64,000 nt of DNA, from assembly GCF_023893635.1 (NCBI RefSeq), contig NZ_JAMWYK010000001.1, positions 186,001 through 250,000 on the forward strand, read 5' to 3'. Positions 1-6,655 of this stretch are shown one piece after another. The notes beneath the pieces are model-generated. The model made no database searches, was not told where the DNA came from, and worked only from the letters and a program-made list of their open reading frames with translations. The position numbers and the translations under genes were made by a program. Source of the stretch: Fructobacillus apis (GTDB lineage: Bacteria; Bacillota; Bacilli; Lactobacillales; Lactobacillaceae). Each line of letters begins with the position of its first letter. The first letter of the stretch is position 1.

Positions 1-8
1 TGTAGTTT

Positions 9-13
9 CCTCC
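9..13 (-). promoter_or_regulatory. Ribosome binding site of a gene starting just beyond the left edge
   Basis: On the minus strand the sequence reads GGAGG followed by eight bases up to the window edge. A start codon would therefore lie immediately outside the window. With the promoter at 126-154 this implies a leftward gene with a leader of roughly 110 bases. The gene itself cannot be identified. Confidence 0.6.
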
Positions 14-125
14 AAATTTTATTTCCTCAGTTTACCCGAGAAAAATCGTATGTTTACATTTTACAACGATTACCCGATAAAAACAACCGAATAAACCGTT
101 TTTTCTGGCCTATGAGCCGGAATTA

Positions 126-154
126 ATTATACTAATATATAATTTTTTTGTAAA
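126..154 (-). promoter_or_regulatory. Sigma-A promoter firing leftward out of the window
   Basis: Minus strand: -35 TTTACA (149-154), 17-base spacer, perfect -10 TATAAT (126-131). It faces the left edge and matches the ribosome binding site at 9-13. Confidence 0.75.
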
Positions 155-181
155 CATTTTTTCACTTCTTTTTCGGCAGAA

Positions 182-207
182 AAAAAAGGCTTTGCAAAGC
201 CTTTTTT
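182..207 (-). terminator. Intrinsic terminator after the TPR gene
   Basis: Near-perfect palindrome AAAGGCTTTGCAAAGCCTTT flanked by A and T runs. It sits 24 bases after the stop of the leftward gene ending at 231 and upstream of the leftward promoter at 126-154, so it separates two transcripts. It is symmetrical and could work in both directions. Confidence 0.8.
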
Positions 208-230
208 ATCGTCTCAAATGGAATAACAGT

Positions 231-1145
231 TTACGATGCGCCCATCTCTTCGAGAGCGTGGTGAACCATTTGATGCAAATTCTTTTGTTCGTCACTTTCC
301 TCTTCGAAATTTTCCTCGTCATGACCGTTGAAAAGTGTCATGTCCGCCTGAACCCAGGCGATGGGATTTTCGATTCGGTGAATCTGCGGGAACAGCACGT
401 GCATTTCCAACTTCAGCTGGTCCATCAGCATTTCAAAGGCAACCGGGTCATCTTGACCAACCGCCTTCAGCAAGTAGGCGCGACCGTCTTCGAAGTTCGG
501 ATCACGGAGTGGGCGTGGTTGTTCACACAGGATGGTCGTGTATTCTTTGCCATCCAAGAAACGGTACGTGAATTCCTGATGCAAAACCAAGCACTGGACA
601 TCCGTCAGGATGCTTGCCTGAATGAGCGGCAGCGTGTATGGATCTTGAAGCACCGCACGTGCTCCCGCCACATAGTCATTGACCGGGAGTGACAGTGCGT
701 CTTGATAGATTTGTTGCTGCTCTAAAACGTCGTATCCGGAGATGTGATGGAAGCGGCGAGCAGCCCTTTTCAGCGCTTCCCCTTGTTCAATTTGTGCCAC
801 CTTTTCAGCCGCATCGACTTCCTTCAAACGACGTTCCTTGTCCTCAGGCTCGATTGACTCCACCGCCATTCGACGCGCCATGATGAAGTATGAAGCGTTC
901 AAGCAGAGCTCAAAGTAGAACTGGTAGTCCTTCTTTTGACCGAGATACTCCCCCACGTACTCCTTTGCGACAGTCAAGGCAGCCTGAGGCTGTCCACTCT
1001 TTGAGAGGGCCCGCGCAAAGAGCTGGTTGTTTTCAAATGTTCGGTCACTGTCATACAACTGTGACCAGTTTTGTACGGCTAATTCGTAATCACCGTTATC
1101 GAAGGCTTGCTGCCCTTCTTCTCGCCATTCGTTCACTGAGGTCAT
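231..1145 (-). CDS. TPR-repeat protein next to RNase J2
   Basis: A soluble 304-residue protein without signal peptide or membrane segment. The N-terminal half contains helix-turn-helix pairs typical of tetratricopeptide repeats, for example around residues 10-45 (GQQAFDNGDYELAVQNWSQ) and 46-75. The C-terminus is acidic (EENFEEESDE, about residues 277-286). TPR folds mediate protein-protein contacts, so an adaptor or chaperone role is inferred; no catalytic motif is visible. A GAGGAG ribosome site lies eight bases before the ATG. It lies downstream of rnjB on the same strand, but a hairpin at 1202-1225 separates them, so co-transcription is uncertain. The exact function is unknown. Confidence 0.7.
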   Translation of the reverse strand: MTSVNEWREEGQQAFDNGDYELAVQNWSQLYDSDRTFENNQLFARALSKSGQPQAALTVAKEYVGEYLGQKKDYQFYFELCLNASYFIMARRMAVESIEPEDKERRLKEVDAAEKVAQIEQGEALKRAARRFHHISGYDVLEQQQIYQDALSLPVNDYVAGARAVLQDPYTLPLIQASILTDVQCLVLHQEFTYRFLDGKEYTTILCEQPRPLRDPNFEDGRAYLLKAVGQDDPVAFEMLMDQLKLEMHVLFPQIHRIENPIAWVQADMTLFNGHDEENFEEESDEQKNLHQMVHHALEEMGAS

Positions 1146-1201
1146 CTCGTTCTCCTCTCGGTGTTGTCAAAGCCAAAAGCGACTCGGCTTCAAATTCAGC
1201 A

Positions 1202-1225
1202 AAAAAGACCCGTCAGGGTCTTTTT
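1202..1225 (-). terminator. Intrinsic terminator after rnjB
   Basis: Arms AAAAAGACCC / GGGTCTTTTT with a four-base loop, ten bases after the rnjB stop codon. The T run is present on both strands. No clear promoter for the TPR gene is visible after it, so leaky read-through from rnjB into the TPR gene is possible. Confidence 0.75.
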
Positions 1226-1234
1226 GTTTTACAA

Positions 1235-3067
1235 CTATTCAGCGTTCTTTGAAGTATTTGGCTTGTTGTCTTGCTTCTTTGCTGATTGGTTTTGCTTCTT
1301 GCCCTTAGCAGAATTCTTTTGCTTTTTAGCGTTTGAAGGCTTCTTACCCTTCTTGTCGCCTTCCTGTCCCTTGTGGTGTGGACGGCGATTCTGGTTAACT
1401 TCCATCACGACGGGCATCACCATTGGGCGGCGACGCGTTTCGTTGAAGAGGAAGCGGGCCAACTTTTCACGAACTCCGTTCTTGAGTTCGTTCCAATCGA
1501 ACGCCTTCGCGTTCTTCAAGTAGTCTTCGATTGCTTCAATCGTGAGCTTTCCAGCTTCCTTCATGAGGTCGCGGTTTGCCTTAACGTAGACGAAGCCGCG
1601 AGACGTCATCTTAGGCTTTGAAACAACCTTACGCTTTTTGCGGTCAATCGTCACGACCGTGACGAAGACACCGTCTTCGGACAAGATGCGACGGTCACGC
1701 AGTACGACGTTTCCGATGTCCTTCAAGGAATCACCGTCAATCATCGTTTCGGCAATTGAGACGGCACCGGACTTTTCAAATCCTTCACCGTTAAAGTTGA
1801 TTTGATCACCACGCTTAGCAAGGATAATGTTTTCGGGGTCCATGCCGATTTCTTCGGCGGCTTCCTTGGCCGTGACCATCACGCGGAATTCCGCTGAGAC
1901 AGGCATCAACATCTGTGGCTTGAAGATGTTCATCAACAACTGCAAGTCACCCTTTGAAGCGTGACCGGAAGAACGCAAATCAGCAGAAATCTGCTTGACG
2001 TTGGCGCCCTTCTTAAAGAGCATGTTACGCGTTTGCGCAACGTATGATTCCACGGCGAAGGCAGGCGTCATCGTAATGAAGACGAAGTCGTTTGAACCAA
2101 TGGTTACGTCTGGGTCTTCACCCTTGGCCATCTTGTGCAAGGACTTAACCGGTTCACCGGTTTGACCCGTTTCCAAAACAACCGTTTCGGAATCAGGCAT
2201 GTTGTCCAATTCCTTCAAGCTGGCGAAGAGTTGTTCTTCTGGCAAAGGCAAATCCAAAGCGCCCTGGTTCATGGCTGTTGAGATGACCTTTTCCACGTCG
2301 TTTCCAGCCAAGACAATGCGACGGTGCGTCTTAGCAGTGGCGTCAATCACTTGTTGGATGCGTTGGATGTTTGAAGCAACGGCAGCAACGATGATGCGCT
2401 TTCCCTTTGCTTCTTCAAAGGCTTCTTGAATGTATTCGTGAATCTGGCGTTCAGAAGCGGCAGGCTTTCCTGTCTCTTCCGTTCCAGCGGCGTCACCCAA
2501 GAGTGCCAAAACTGGCTTTGAACCAATTTCAGCCAAACGTTGGTAGTTGGTAGCAAAGTTTTCCTTCACCGTTTGGTCAAACTTAAAGTGACCCGTGTAA
2601 ACGATTTGCCCTTCGTCCAAGGTAAAAACAATTCCCAAAGCTTGTGGAATCGTGTGCGTCGTGTTGAAGAAGGAAATTTTCACCGTGCCGAAGTCGATTT
2701 CGGTCTTTTCGTTTACGACGTGGTAGTCGTCGAAGCTGCGGTTGGCTTCTTCTTTGTTGATGGCCAACTTCGCCAATTCAATCGTCATTTCAGAACCGAA
2801 GATTGGGGCTTGCACTTGCTGCAACAAGTAAGGCAAGGCCCCGATGGCATCCGTGTGTCCGTGGGACAAGAAGATACCGGCGATCTTGTCTTGGTTTTGA
2901 ATCAAGTATTCAAAGTCAGGAATGACCACGTCGATTCCAAGTTGTTCAGTGTCAGGGTACTTTAAACCAGCGTCCAAGATAAAAATCTCGTCGTTAACGT
3001 TGACGGCGTACATGTTCTTTCCGTTTTCGCGCACGCCCCCAAAGGGAATAATATTCAAATCTGTCAT
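1235..3067 (-). CDS. rnjB: Ribonuclease J2 (degenerate active-site form)
   Basis: A 610-residue beta-lactamase/beta-CASP ribonuclease of the J family, which forms complexes with RNase J1 in mRNA decay and maturation. The opening GGVRENGKNMY is typical of the J2 form of streptococci and lactobacilli. The metallo-beta-lactamase signature is degenerate: HGHTDA (69-74) lacks the last His of HxHxDH; GHFKFD (159-164) has His where the catalytic Asp is expected; and SAEFRV (391-396) replaces HGEYRM. Residues beyond about 555 form a Lys/Asn/Gln-rich disordered tail. The start at 3067 has AAAGGA seven bases upstream; a longer in-frame reading to 3103 lacks one and is less likely. Weak or structural rather than fully catalytic activity is inferred. 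Confidence 0.88.
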   Translation of the reverse strand: MTDLNIIPFGGVRENGKNMYAVNVNDEIFILDAGLKYPDTEQLGIDVVIPDFEYLIQNQDKIAGIFLSHGHTDAIGALPYLLQQVQAPIFGSEMTIELAKLAINKEEANRSFDDYHVVNEKTEIDFGTVKISFFNTTHTIPQALGIVFTLDEGQIVYTGHFKFDQTVKENFATNYQRLAEIGSKPVLALLGDAAGTEETGKPAASERQIHEYIQEAFEEAKGKRIIVAAVASNIQRIQQVIDATAKTHRRIVLAGNDVEKVISTAMNQGALDLPLPEEQLFASLKELDNMPDSETVVLETGQTGEPVKSLHKMAKGEDPDVTIGSNDFVFITMTPAFAVESYVAQTRNMLFKKGANVKQISADLRSSGHASKGDLQLLMNIFKPQMLMPVSAEFRVMVTAKEAAEEIGMDPENIILAKRGDQINFNGEGFEKSGAVSIAETMIDGDSLKDIGNVVLRDRRILSEDGVFVTVVTIDRKKRKVVSKPKMTSRGFVYVKANRDLMKEAGKLTIEAIEDYLKNAKAFDWNELKNGVREKLARFLFNETRRRPMVMPVVMEVNQNRRPHHKGQEGDKKGKKPSNAKKQKNSAKGKKQNQSAKKQDNKPNTSKNAE

Positions 3068-3257
3068 GTTGTTTCCTTTTGTATCGTGTAATTTAATTAT
3101 CACTTGAGTGTCTTTACGTTGAAAGTCACTCTTGTCTCGATTTCAATTACTTCTATCTTAACATATTCTATACAAACTTTGCCGAAACAATCCTTTTCTT
3201 CTGTGAAACATTCCTGGACGTTTTTGACTTTTCCGTCTAATAAAAGCAAAACAAAAA

Positions 3258-3277
3258 AGCCAATCCGAAGATTGGCT
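3258..3277 (-). terminator. Intrinsic terminator of the infC-rpmI-rplT operon
   Basis: Arms AGCCAATC / GATTGGCT with a CGAA loop, A-rich before and T-rich after on the minus strand, 13 bases after the rplT stop codon. Confidence 0.88.
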
Positions 3278-3290
3278 TTTTGTATGAATA

Positions 3291-3710
3291 TTAACGGTTA
3301 ACGTTAACAGTCTTGTCAGTCGTTGCAGCAGTGCGTTCCTTGCTCAAGACGTTTTCCTTCTTCAAGGCTTCCTTTGCTTGGTCAGCAACCTTTGAGAAAG
3401 TGTCAAAGTCTGAAACTGCCAAGTCGGCCAACATCTTACGGTTCAATTGAACCCCTGCCAAAGTCAAACCGTGCATCAACTTTGAGTATGACATTCCGTT
3501 CATACGTGCAGCTGCGTTGATACGTGCAATCCACAACTTACGGAAGTCGCGCTTGCGGTTCTTACGGTCGCGGTAAGCGTACAAGTATGACTTGTAAACT
3601 TGTTGCTTAGCAACCTTGTAATTGATACGGCGTTGACCACGGTAACCCTTGGCCAACTTGATAAACTTCTTACGACGTGCGCGTGAAACTGTTCCACCCT
3701 TTACTCGCAT
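3291..3710 (-). CDS. rplT: 50S ribosomal protein L20
   Basis: Primary 23S rRNA-binding protein needed early in large-subunit assembly. In Bacillus it also represses its own operon by binding the leader. The sequence opens [15 protein letters not shown] and carries the Arg/Lys-rich N-terminal extension followed by the globular RNA-binding part. At 139 residues it is about 20 longer than the usual 118; the extra Thr/Lys-rich tail (residues about 118-139) is unusual. It is the last gene of infC-rpmI-rplT, 42 bases after rpmI. A small AACCCT/AGGGTT hairpin overlaps the rpmI stop just upstream. Confidence 0.97.
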   Translation of the reverse strand: MRVKGGTVSRARRKKFIKLAKGYRGQRRINYKVAKQQVYKSYLYAYRDRKNRKRDFRKLWIARINAAARMNGMSYSKLMHGLTLAGVQLNRKMLADLAVSDFDTFSKVADQAKEALKKENVLSKERTAATTDKTVNVNR

Positions 3711-3752
3711 GGGAATTTCCTCCTAGAAATAGTTAATTATAAAACCCTGAAA

Positions 3753-3950
3753 TTAGAGGGTTGACAACATCTTTGCGTACTTCTTGATCGTTGTCTTGTT
3801 CATCATGCGTGTTCCACGCAATTGACGACGTTGCTTCTTCGTCTTACCGTGGAAACGGTGTGACGTGAAGGCTGAGGCTGACTTAAAGCCACCCTTTGCT
3901 GTCTTCTTGAAGCGCTTTGCTGAAGCGCGGTGAGTCTTCATCTTGGGCAT
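3753..3950 (-). CDS. rpmI: 50S ribosomal protein L35
   Basis: A 65-residue, very basic ribosomal protein of the large subunit, of the usual family length. It starts [17 protein letters not shown], the standard L35 opening. It lies between infC (49-base gap) and rplT on the minus strand in the canonical order, and should share the infC promoter and leader. Confidence 0.97.
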   Translation of the reverse strand: MPKMKTHRASAKRFKKTAKGGFKSASAFTSHRFHGKTKKQRRQLRGTRMMNKTTIKKYAKMLSTL

Positions 3951-3999
3951 GTGTCCATTCTCCTATCGTATTCCAGTATCTTTAGTCGGTGTTTTTGGC

Positions 4000-4518
4000 T
4001 TAGCCCTTCTTAGGAGCCAATACCAAGAACATTTGCCGACCGTCCATCTTAGCGCGTTGCTCAACCTTGGCAATGTCATCCAATTCGTTGGCCATGCGTT
4101 CCAAGACTTCCCGTCCAATATCTTGGTGGGTGATCATTCGACCACGGAAACGTAAGTTCAACTTCACCTTGTTTCCCTTTTCAAGGAACTTGATGGCTGC
4201 CTTCTTACGAGTTTCGAAATCACCAGAATCAATAACTGGTGACATACGAACTTCCTTGACCTGAACGACCTTCTGGTTCTTGCGCTGTTCTTTCTGGCGC
4301 TTTTGCGCTTCGAACTTTGCCTTACCCCAGTCCATGATCTTAGCTACAGGCGGTTGTGCGTTTGCCTGAACCAAAACCAAGTCTTGGCCCATATCGTCCG
4401 CTTTGCTTTGCGCATCGCGAGTCGACATTTCTTCTTGCTTGCCGTCATGAATTAACAAAACGCGGCTGGCACGGATATTATCGTTGACTAAGTCAACTTG
4501 TCGTGGTTGACGTGCTAT
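4000..4518 (-). CDS. infC: Translation initiation factor IF-3, probable AUA start
   Basis: IF-3 binds the 30S subunit and checks the start codon. The N-terminal domain, linker ([15 protein letters not shown]) and C-terminal domain ([12 protein letters not shown]) are all visible. A reading from a TTG at 4458 (152 residues) would cut off the conserved N-terminus. Extending 20 codons in frame gives [20 protein letters not shown], which restores the family's NxxIRA element. This extension opens at an ATA codon (4516-4518), nine bases after a strong GGAGG (4528-4532); no ATG, GTG or TTG is available there. Rare AUU/AUC/AUA starts are known for infC because IF-3 discriminates against them and so limits its own synthesis. 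The product would be 172 residues. Confidence 0.85.
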   Translation of the reverse strand: MARQPRQVDLVNDNIRASRVLLIHDGKQEEMSTRDAQSKADDMGQDLVLVQANAQPPVAKIMDWGKAKFEAQKRQKEQRKNQKVVQVKEVRMSPVIDSGDFETRKKAAIKFLEKGNKVKLNLRFRGRMITHQDIGREVLERMANELDDIAKVEQRAKMDGRQMFLVLAPKKG

Positions 4519-4561
4519 GGTTCGATACCTCCAAAATATTTTTGTGTGAACAACGAAGAAA

Positions 4562-4664
4562 AAAAGTGGACGAACCGAAGTCCGCCCACTTTTACCTTAC
4601 TGTACTGAAGTACAACGTGTATCTGCCTAGCAACGCGAGTCACGAGGCGAGAAGCGGGCGCTTC
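4562..4664 (-). promoter_or_regulatory. infC leader with terminator-like hairpin and competing structure
   Basis: In the roughly 160-base leader, a stem of about 14 pairs with a UUCG-type loop (arms 4562-4575 and 4580-4593, several G-U pairs) is followed by a U run, 43 bases before the infC start. Upstream, CGCCCGC (plus 4654-4660) can pair over seven bases with GTGGGCG in the first arm of that stem, which would prevent it forming. CGCCCGC can alternatively sit in a local hairpin (4651-4664). This layout fits transcription attenuation. By analogy with the L20 leaders of Bacillus, L20 is the likely effector, but no L20 site was proven here. Confidence 0.65.
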
Positions 4665-4683
4665 TACTTGTTCAACGTCATTA

Positions 4684-4712
4684 AGTATAGACGATGCATC
4701 CGCTCGTGTCAA
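4684..4712 (-). promoter_or_regulatory. Promoter of infC-rpmI-rplT
   Basis: Minus strand: perfect -35 TTGACA (4707-4712), 17-base spacer, -10 TATACT (4684-4689). It lies in the gap after the upstream DUF1361 gene. Confidence 0.88.
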
Positions 4713-4735
4713 CGAATATCTGGCAATTTATTGAA

Positions 4736-5428
4736 TTAATTTTCTTCTGTTTCGAAGGCGGGGTCGCTTTGGACCAGACCATCCTTTTCCTGCTCAGCCA
4801 AGTGAATCAGTAAGCGGCCACCGTAGTGGTAAGCCACGAGGATTCCAAACTGTGCTAAGGCGAAGAGACCAACGAAGGCAAACATGTGCCGGGAAATGGA
4901 CGTCTTCATATAGTAGACCACCATGTCAAAGTTGGTAAAGACATCCCATGAGTTCAAACGGAGGAAACGACCGAGGTAAATCCCAAAGGAGGAAAGCCAA
5001 GAAACGATTCCCAAAGTAATCAGTGATGGCCAAGGTCCCTTACGCTTCAAGAAGCGGTGCATCATGAGTTCGAGGGACAAGATACCGAGGAAGACCCCGA
5101 TGAAGATGCCAGCCGCCAAAACGGAGTAGTTAAAGTATTGGTAGCGAACGTCCAAGGCCGTTGAGATGTACTGCAAGTGGATGAAATCTGTGATCATGTA
5201 CATGGTGTTCGGGAAGAACAGCAACCAGAGAATGGAGAAGCTGAACTGAGTGATCTTCAAGCGTGAAGCCAAAGCCAGCAAAGCAAAGTCCAATGGCAGC
5301 AAGGCCAAGAAAACGTTCCACATCAAGAAATCGAAGTGGGTTGGCGTCAGGTAGACGAAAGCAATAAAAAGCCCGACCACCAGGTGCACCATGATTATGC
5401 TGTTGGCATTCTTCTTGAATAGCGACAT
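4736..5428 (-). CDS. DUF1361 integral membrane protein
   Basis: A 230-residue polytopic protein with about six membrane helices. Motifs FFPNTMYMITDFIHL and YLGRFLRLNSWD match the DUF1361 family of Firmicutes; the family has no established function. The C-terminus is short, charged and cytoplasmic-looking. The start at 5428 is chosen because AAGGGG lies six bases before it; a longer reading from 5470 has no ribosome site. A hairpin GCTTGC/GCAAGC (5455-5472) lies in the leader. It appears to be a single-gene unit ending just before the infC promoter. Confidence 0.75.
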   Translation of the reverse strand: MSLFKKNANSIIMVHLVVGLFIAFVYLTPTHFDFLMWNVFLALLPLDFALLALASRLKITQFSFSILWLLFFPNTMYMITDFIHLQYISTALDVRYQYFNYSVLAAGIFIGVFLGILSLELMMHRFLKRKGPWPSLITLGIVSWLSSFGIYLGRFLRLNSWDVFTNFDMVVYYMKTSISRHMFAFVGLFALAQFGILVAYHYGGRLLIHLAEQEKDGLVQSDPAFETEEN

Positions 5429-5719
5429 GTTTTTCCCCTTAAAACGAATACCTCGCTTGCGGAAAAGCAAGCAAGGGATAACGTGTCTATTTTAACAGTT
5501 TTCATGCTAAGCGTTAAGCTTTTTAACGGGAATTTTGAGGGATTCCTTTGCCGTGTTTTTCCGAATGGATTCACCCGTTTTTCAACCACCGTCAAGGTAG
5601 TGCTTAGTCGCCTTAAGCGTTGACAGGTCAAGTGTCCTCGGTTACCCTTTACTAAACAAACCATTCGTTTTGTTCTATTAATAAACCATGACGTGCGATT
5701 AGCCATGAAAGGAGCACCC

Positions 5720-6208
5720 ATGACGAAAGCAACTGAACAAGCGGCCTTAGACCTACTGGTTAAAGCACAGGCTGACTACCAATACGTTGAGCATCCCCCA
5801 CTCCACCATCTCGATGATGATTCGGCACCCGCTGGAATGCCCAAAATGAAGAACCTTTTATTGAAGACGAAAAAAGAGCAACAGTTCTACCTTTATATGA
5901 CGAAACAAGACAAGGTGGACTTCAAGCACCTGGCCGAGCAACTGAACACGAGCAAGAGCCAGCTGCGTTTCGCCTCACCCGAAGACCTCTTCGAACTGCT
6001 CGGGCTGACGCCTGGAACGGTGAACCCCTTGGCCCTTGCCCTCGACACTGAGAACCAGATTCAGTTCCTCGTGGATCAGGAAATCATCGATGATGGCATC
6101 ATGTCCTGCCATCCAAACCAAAACGAAGCATCCGTTATCATATCCTGGGAGCAATTCAACAAAGTTCTTTCATTTATCTCACATCCCGCACAGGTCATTT
6201 CAGAATAA
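5720..6208 (+). CDS. YbaK/aminoacyl-tRNA deacylase-domain protein
   Basis: A 162-residue single-domain protein of the YbaK/ProX fold, enzymes that hydrolyse mischarged tRNAs such as Ala-tRNA(Pro) in trans. Visible features: the N-terminal EHPPLHHLDDD segment; the lysine-rich strand KNLLLKTKKEQQFYLYM; and LLGLTPGTVNPLALALD, the GxxPGxVxPF-like loop of the family. ProX rather than YbaK is favoured by overall length and the PPLHHLDD segment, but substrate cannot be decided. The ATG at 5720 has AAAGGAG seven bases upstream; an in-frame ATG at 5705 has none. It stands alone, divergent from the DUF1361 gene across a 290-base gap where no strong promoter was seen. Confidence 0.78.
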   Translation: MTKATEQAALDLLVKAQADYQYVEHPPLHHLDDDSAPAGMPKMKNLLLKTKKEQQFYLYMTKQDKVDFKHLAEQLNTSKSQLRFASPEDLFELLGLTPGTVNPLALALDTENQIQFLVDQEIIDDGIMSCHPNQNEASVIISWEQFNKVLSFISHPAQVISE

Positions 6209-6266
6209 CTTAGCGAATTCTGTTTAGAAAAAATCAGATTTTTTGAATGACTTTGCGCCCTACTTA

Positions 6267-6295
6267 TTGACAACATCGACAATCTTAGATAAACT
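6267..6295 (+). promoter_or_regulatory. rpmF promoter
   Basis: Perfect -35 TTGACA (6267-6272), 17-base spacer, -10 TAAACT (6290-6295), 38 bases before the rpmF start. Confidence 0.8.
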
Positions 6296-6333
6296 TAAAA
6301 AGTTGATAAATTGAACCGAAAGGAGGTGCCGGA

Positions 6334-6507
6334 ATGGCTACCCCATCAAACAAGAATTCTAAGTCTCACAAGCGTAACCGCCGCGGACACATCGGTTTGA
6401 ACGTGCCAAACATTACTTTGGACAAGACCACTGGTGAATACCGTGTTGCTCACCGCGTTTCTCCTTCTGGAATGTACAACGGTAAGCAAGTTACTGAAAA
6501 GAAGTAA
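6334..6507 (+). CDS. rpmF: 50S ribosomal protein L32, cysteine-less form
   Basis: A 57-residue large-subunit protein. The N-terminus [19 protein letters not shown] and the [12 protein letters not shown] segment align with bacterial L32. The classical protein has a CxxC...CxxC zinc ribbon; here all four cysteines are replaced (region [15 protein letters not shown]). Such zinc-independent L32 variants are known among lactic acid bacteria. It has a strong AAAGGAGG ribosome site, its own promoter (6267-6295) and its own terminator (6524-6551). Its small size makes it easy to miss. Confidence 0.93.
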   Translation: MATPSNKNSKSHKRNRRGHIGLNVPNITLDKTTGEYRVAHRVSPSGMYNGKQVTEKK

Positions 6508-6523
6508 TTTAAATAAAAGAGTT

Positions 6524-6551
6524 CCTCGTGCTTTGGTACGAGGATTTTTTT
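6524..6551 (+). terminator. rpmF terminator
   Basis: Arms CCTCGTGC / GTACGAGG (one G-T pair), TTTG loop, seven T's, starting 17 bases after the rpmF stop. Confidence 0.9.
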
Positions 6552-6597
6552 ATACCCTTTTTTCTTTTAAGACTCTTCAAAAGTCAGGCCCGCCCCC

Positions 6598-6625
6598 TTT
6601 ATTTCGGGCTTGCATGCTTTATAAT
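6598..6625 (+). promoter_or_regulatory. rqcH promoter
   Basis: Perfect -10 TATAAT (6620-6625) with a weaker -35 TTTATT (6598-6603) at 16 bases spacing, 30 bases before the rqcH start. Confidence 0.6.
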
Positions 6626-6655
6626 GGATGGTAAGGATATAAAAAGGAGGAGCTC

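Noticed and set aside
4000-4458. infC starting at the TTG at 4458
   Set aside because: It would remove the conserved N-terminal element and leaves the strong GGAGG 70 bases away; the ATA at 4518 fits better.
5471-5719. Riboswitch or small RNA between DUF1361 and the YbaK-type gene
   Set aside because: Only a short leader hairpin (5455-5472) and weak promoter-like boxes are visible; no known riboswitch core was recognised.
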